A DNA stretch of 6,313 bases from Pseudomonadota bacterium (lineage in GTDB: Bacteria > Myxococcota_A > Polyangia > Polyangiales > Ga0077539): positions 1 to 6,313 of the forward strand of contig JAEYZO010000578.1 of NCBI GenBank assembly GCA_023428035.1. The letters run 5' to 3'. Below are positions 4,987-6,313 of this stretch, one piece after another; the stretch's first letter is position 1; every line of letters begins with the position of its first letter. The notes beneath the pieces are model-generated. The model was given only the letters and a program-made list of their open reading frames with translations. It searched no databases and had not been told where the DNA came from. A program made the position numbers and the translations under genes.

Positions 4987-5592
4987 CTAACGCCCCACTC
5001 CGCGAGTGGCTGCGTCCGCCGGGAACGACTCCATCTGCTCGTAGAGCTCGGCGACGGACAGCGACACGTCGACCGTCGGCAGCGACACCACCGCGGCTTC
5101 GCCCTCGTAGCTCGTGAGCAGCCACTGGTCGTTGGCCCGCCGCAGGAAGTGCTCGACGCGCCGACGGTGCTGCTCCACCAGCACGTACTCCTGCAGCGAC
5201 TCGATCGACTGGTAGCTCTGGAACTTCTCGCCGCGGTCGTAGCCCTCGGTGCTCGGCGAGAGCACCTCGCAGATGACCCTCGGGTTGGTGAGGCTGCGCG
5301 GGTCTTCGCTGTGGAACCGCGGCCCGTCACAGACCACCAGCGCGTCGGAGTAGGTGTAGAGCCCCGTCGCCGGGATGAAGATGCGCTGCCCCTCCGGGAG
5401 CATCACGCAAGGTCGGCCGCGCAGACCGGTGCCTAACATCCGGTGCAGGTTGCCCACGAGGAGGTTGTGCCGCGGCGATCCCCCCGACATCGCGTAGACG
5501 ACGCCCTCGAAGTACTCGTGCCGCTCGGGCGAAGCGTTCTCCATCGCGAGGTACTCGCCGACGGTGACGTCTGCTCGACGGGAGAGCCCCAT
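4987..5592 (-). CDS. Uma2 family (DUF820) PD-(D/E)XK nuclease-like protein
   Basis: The 201-residue product has the usual length and motif order of the Uma2 family, a restriction-endonuclease-like fold that is often multicopy in cyanobacteria and myxobacteria. Motifs seen: VGEYLAMENASPERHEYFEG (11-30), the conserved N-terminal helix and ERHEY segment; VYAMSGGSPRHNLLVGNL (32-49); YTYSDALVVC (79-88) with putative metal ligand D83; NPRVICEVLSPSTEGYDRG (103-121) with E109; and EKFQSYQSIESLQEYVLVEQ (122-141) with K123. The expected D, E and K active-site residues are all present, so it may be active, although biological roles of the family are poorly known. The ATG at 5592 gives a typical short N-terminus before the first motif. 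No Shine-Dalgarno is evident, and the frame stays open upstream, so the start is less sure than the gene. It is followed on the same strand by the repeat array and the sigma gene, and is divergent from the membrane protein gene. Confidence 0.92.
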   Translation of the reverse strand: MGLSRRADVTVGEYLAMENASPERHEYFEGVVYAMSGGSPRHNLLVGNLHRMLGTGLRGRPCVMLPEGQRIFIPATGLYTYSDALVVCDGPRFHSEDPRSLTNPRVICEVLSPSTEGYDRGEKFQSYQSIESLQEYVLVEQHRRRVEHFLRRANDQWLLTSYEGEAAVVSLPTVDVSLSVAELYEQMESFPADAATRGVGR

Positions 5593-5721
5593 GCGTCGGG
5601 TTTCGCACCGGCCGCCCGAGCGGGTCAAGCGGTGCTCGAAGCGCGCGGCGCGCCGACCGCGGCGACCGACCCCAGATGTTGTATTGATCGACGTCCTCGC
5701 TTGCCATAGAAGGGTCGCTCC
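5593..5721. promoter_or_regulatory. Divergent intergenic region between Uma2 and the membrane protein
   Basis: This 129-bp gap separates divergent start codons and should hold promoters for both genes. It contains an AT-rich island (TGTTGTATTGAT, 5677-5688) that stands out in otherwise GC-rich sequence and is the most likely promoter core, possibly serving both directions. No pair of elements is convincing. On the plus strand AGAAGG (5708-5713) is the ribosome site of the membrane protein gene. Confidence 0.3.
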
Positions 5722-6313
5722 TTGGCCTTCGATCCCGATCAAGAGCAACGGAACGACCTTCAGAGCCTGTCGCCCTGGAGAGATCGTCGCGGCCTCCTGC
5801 TCCTCGCGCCGCTGGTCGCGGCCATCCTGCTCCTCCTGCCGTGGCTGCCCTGGAGGTCGAACTTCGACGTCGACTCCCTGACTTGGTTCGAGCAGGTGCG
5901 CTCCGTCGCGCGGACGGGCTCCATCGGCTTCGTCAACGTCGACGCTCCGGAGACCAACAGCGAGAGCGCAACGCGGTGGTTCGTCGCCGTGGGTGGCCGG
6001 ATCTGGGGGATCTACCCCGCGCCCCTGAGCTACCTCCTCGCGCCCGCGATGCGCCTGGGCGGCTTTCGTGGGGTGATCCGTACTCTGTGGCTCTTCGAGC
6101 TCGTCGCCGCGGTGTTCACCTACGCGACGGTGCACCGGCTCACGAGCCAGCGCTTTCTCGCCGTAGCGTCTGCCTATGCCCTCGTGATGGGGACGTCGTG
6201 GGTGATGTGGGCCACGTCGATCCAGCCCTTCGTTCCCGCGGGCGCGTTCCTTATCGCGGCGGTCTACGGGCGGACGCGAGCTGCGGTGGGGGGGGGGCGG
6301 GGGGGGGGGGGGG
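5722..6313 (+). CDS. Polytopic membrane protein, N-terminal part, TTG start (runs off the right edge)
   Basis: A frame opens after a TAG at 5707-5709 and stays open to the end of the window. The TTG at 5722 is chosen as start because AGAAGG (5708-5713) lies 8 bases upstream and no ATG or GTG occurs near. The product begins MAFDPDQEQRNDLQ, a polar cytosolic N-terminus, then a first membrane helix (about 24-44, GLLLLAPLVAAILLLLPWLP). Next comes an extracytoplasmic-looking segment with acidic residues (FDVDSLTWFEQVRSVARTG, 48-66), then more hydrophobic segments around 98-113, 121-136, 145-163 and 167-182. An acidic first loop after TM1 resembles GT-C fold glycosyltransferases (GT39/ArnT-like), but the visible part is too short to be sure and I assign no function. 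Codon use matches the other genes. From residue 190 the codons are a poly-G run and should not be trusted. Confidence 0.72.
   Translation, partial: MAFDPDQEQRNDLQSLSPWRDRRGLLLLAPLVAAILLLLPWLPWRSNFDVDSLTWFEQVRSVARTGSIGFVNVDAPETNSESATRWFVAVGGRIWGIYPAPLSYLLAPAMRLGGFRGVIRTLWLFELVAAVFTYATVHRLTSQRFLAVASAYALVMGTSWVMWATSIQPFVPAGAFLIAAVYGRTRAAVGGGRGGGG
6288..6313. other. Poly-G terminal tract (probable sequencing artefact)
   Basis: The window ends in ten G, one C and then fifteen G. Nothing else in the window resembles this, and it falls exactly at the sequence end. This pattern is typical of no-signal poly-G calls in two-colour sequencing carried into a contig end. A genuine homopolymer is possible but less likely. 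The membrane protein translation beyond residue 189 is affected. Confidence 0.8.

Noticed and set aside
4783..5436. Plus-strand frame encoding EITSGDV heptads, which could suggest a repeat protein
   Set aside because: All frames are open through a 21-bp repeat because its length is a multiple of three. Beyond the array this frame is antisense to Uma2, and third-position G/C is poor within the repeat.
5684..5712. TTGATC / TAGAAG pair with 17-bp spacing as a promoter for the membrane protein
   Set aside because: The start site would fall at the TTG codon, leaving out the clear AGAAGG ribosome site. The match to consensus is only 4 of 6 in each element.
5760..6135. Minus-strand upstream extension of the Uma2 frame and a 65-codon minus frame
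   Set aside because: They are antisense to the membrane protein frame and rich in charged low-complexity residues. Uma2 motifs begin only after 5592.

Overview
The window is very GC-rich, with strong G/C preference at third codon positions in every gene. It carries short divergent and convergent intergenic gaps, a lipoprotein hydrolase, an ECF-like sigma factor and a Uma2-family nuclease-like gene. This style fits a myxobacterium-like bacterium (Myxococcota, Polyangiales/Sandaracinaceae type). That is an inference from composition and gene style; no marker gene is present to prove it.

Layout, left to right. (1) 1-178, minus: 5' end of an unrecognised protein that runs off the left edge. (2) 238-1731, plus: an exported, probably lipid-anchored adenosine deaminase-like enzyme with a complete set of metal-binding and catalytic residues. 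(3) 1757-2926, minus, convergent with it: a polytopic membrane protein of the Na+/Ca2+ exchanger (CaCA) superfamily with degenerate second-repeat chemistry. (4) 2979-3371, plus, divergent from the exchanger: a 130-residue unrecognised protein. (5) 3401-3429: an 11-bp perfect hairpin between convergent genes. (6) 4095-3451, minus: a charged, partly coiled-coil soluble protein. (7) 4717-4187, minus, directly upstream of (6): a sigma-70 family (ECF-like) factor with regions 2 and 4. (8) 4718-4986: an intergenic region with five 21-bp palindromic tandem repeats (4858-4962). (9) 5592-4987, minus: a Uma2 family (DUF820) PD-(D/E)XK nuclease-like protein. (10) 5722-6313, plus, divergent from Uma2: the N-terminal part of a polytopic membrane protein with a TTG start. 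It runs into a poly-G tract that is probably a sequencing or assembly artefact at a contig end.

How parts may work together. The sigma factor and the coiled-coil protein are adjacent on the same strand and may be co-transcribed, but the second protein lacks features of a classical anti-sigma factor. The tandem palindromes lie upstream of the sigma gene and downstream of Uma2. They are the most unusual structure here: lower in GC than their surroundings and spaced at two helical turns. An operator array for sigma-gene control and a minisatellite/REP-like element are both open. The remaining genes look like independent housekeeping or accessory loci with no evident shared pathway.
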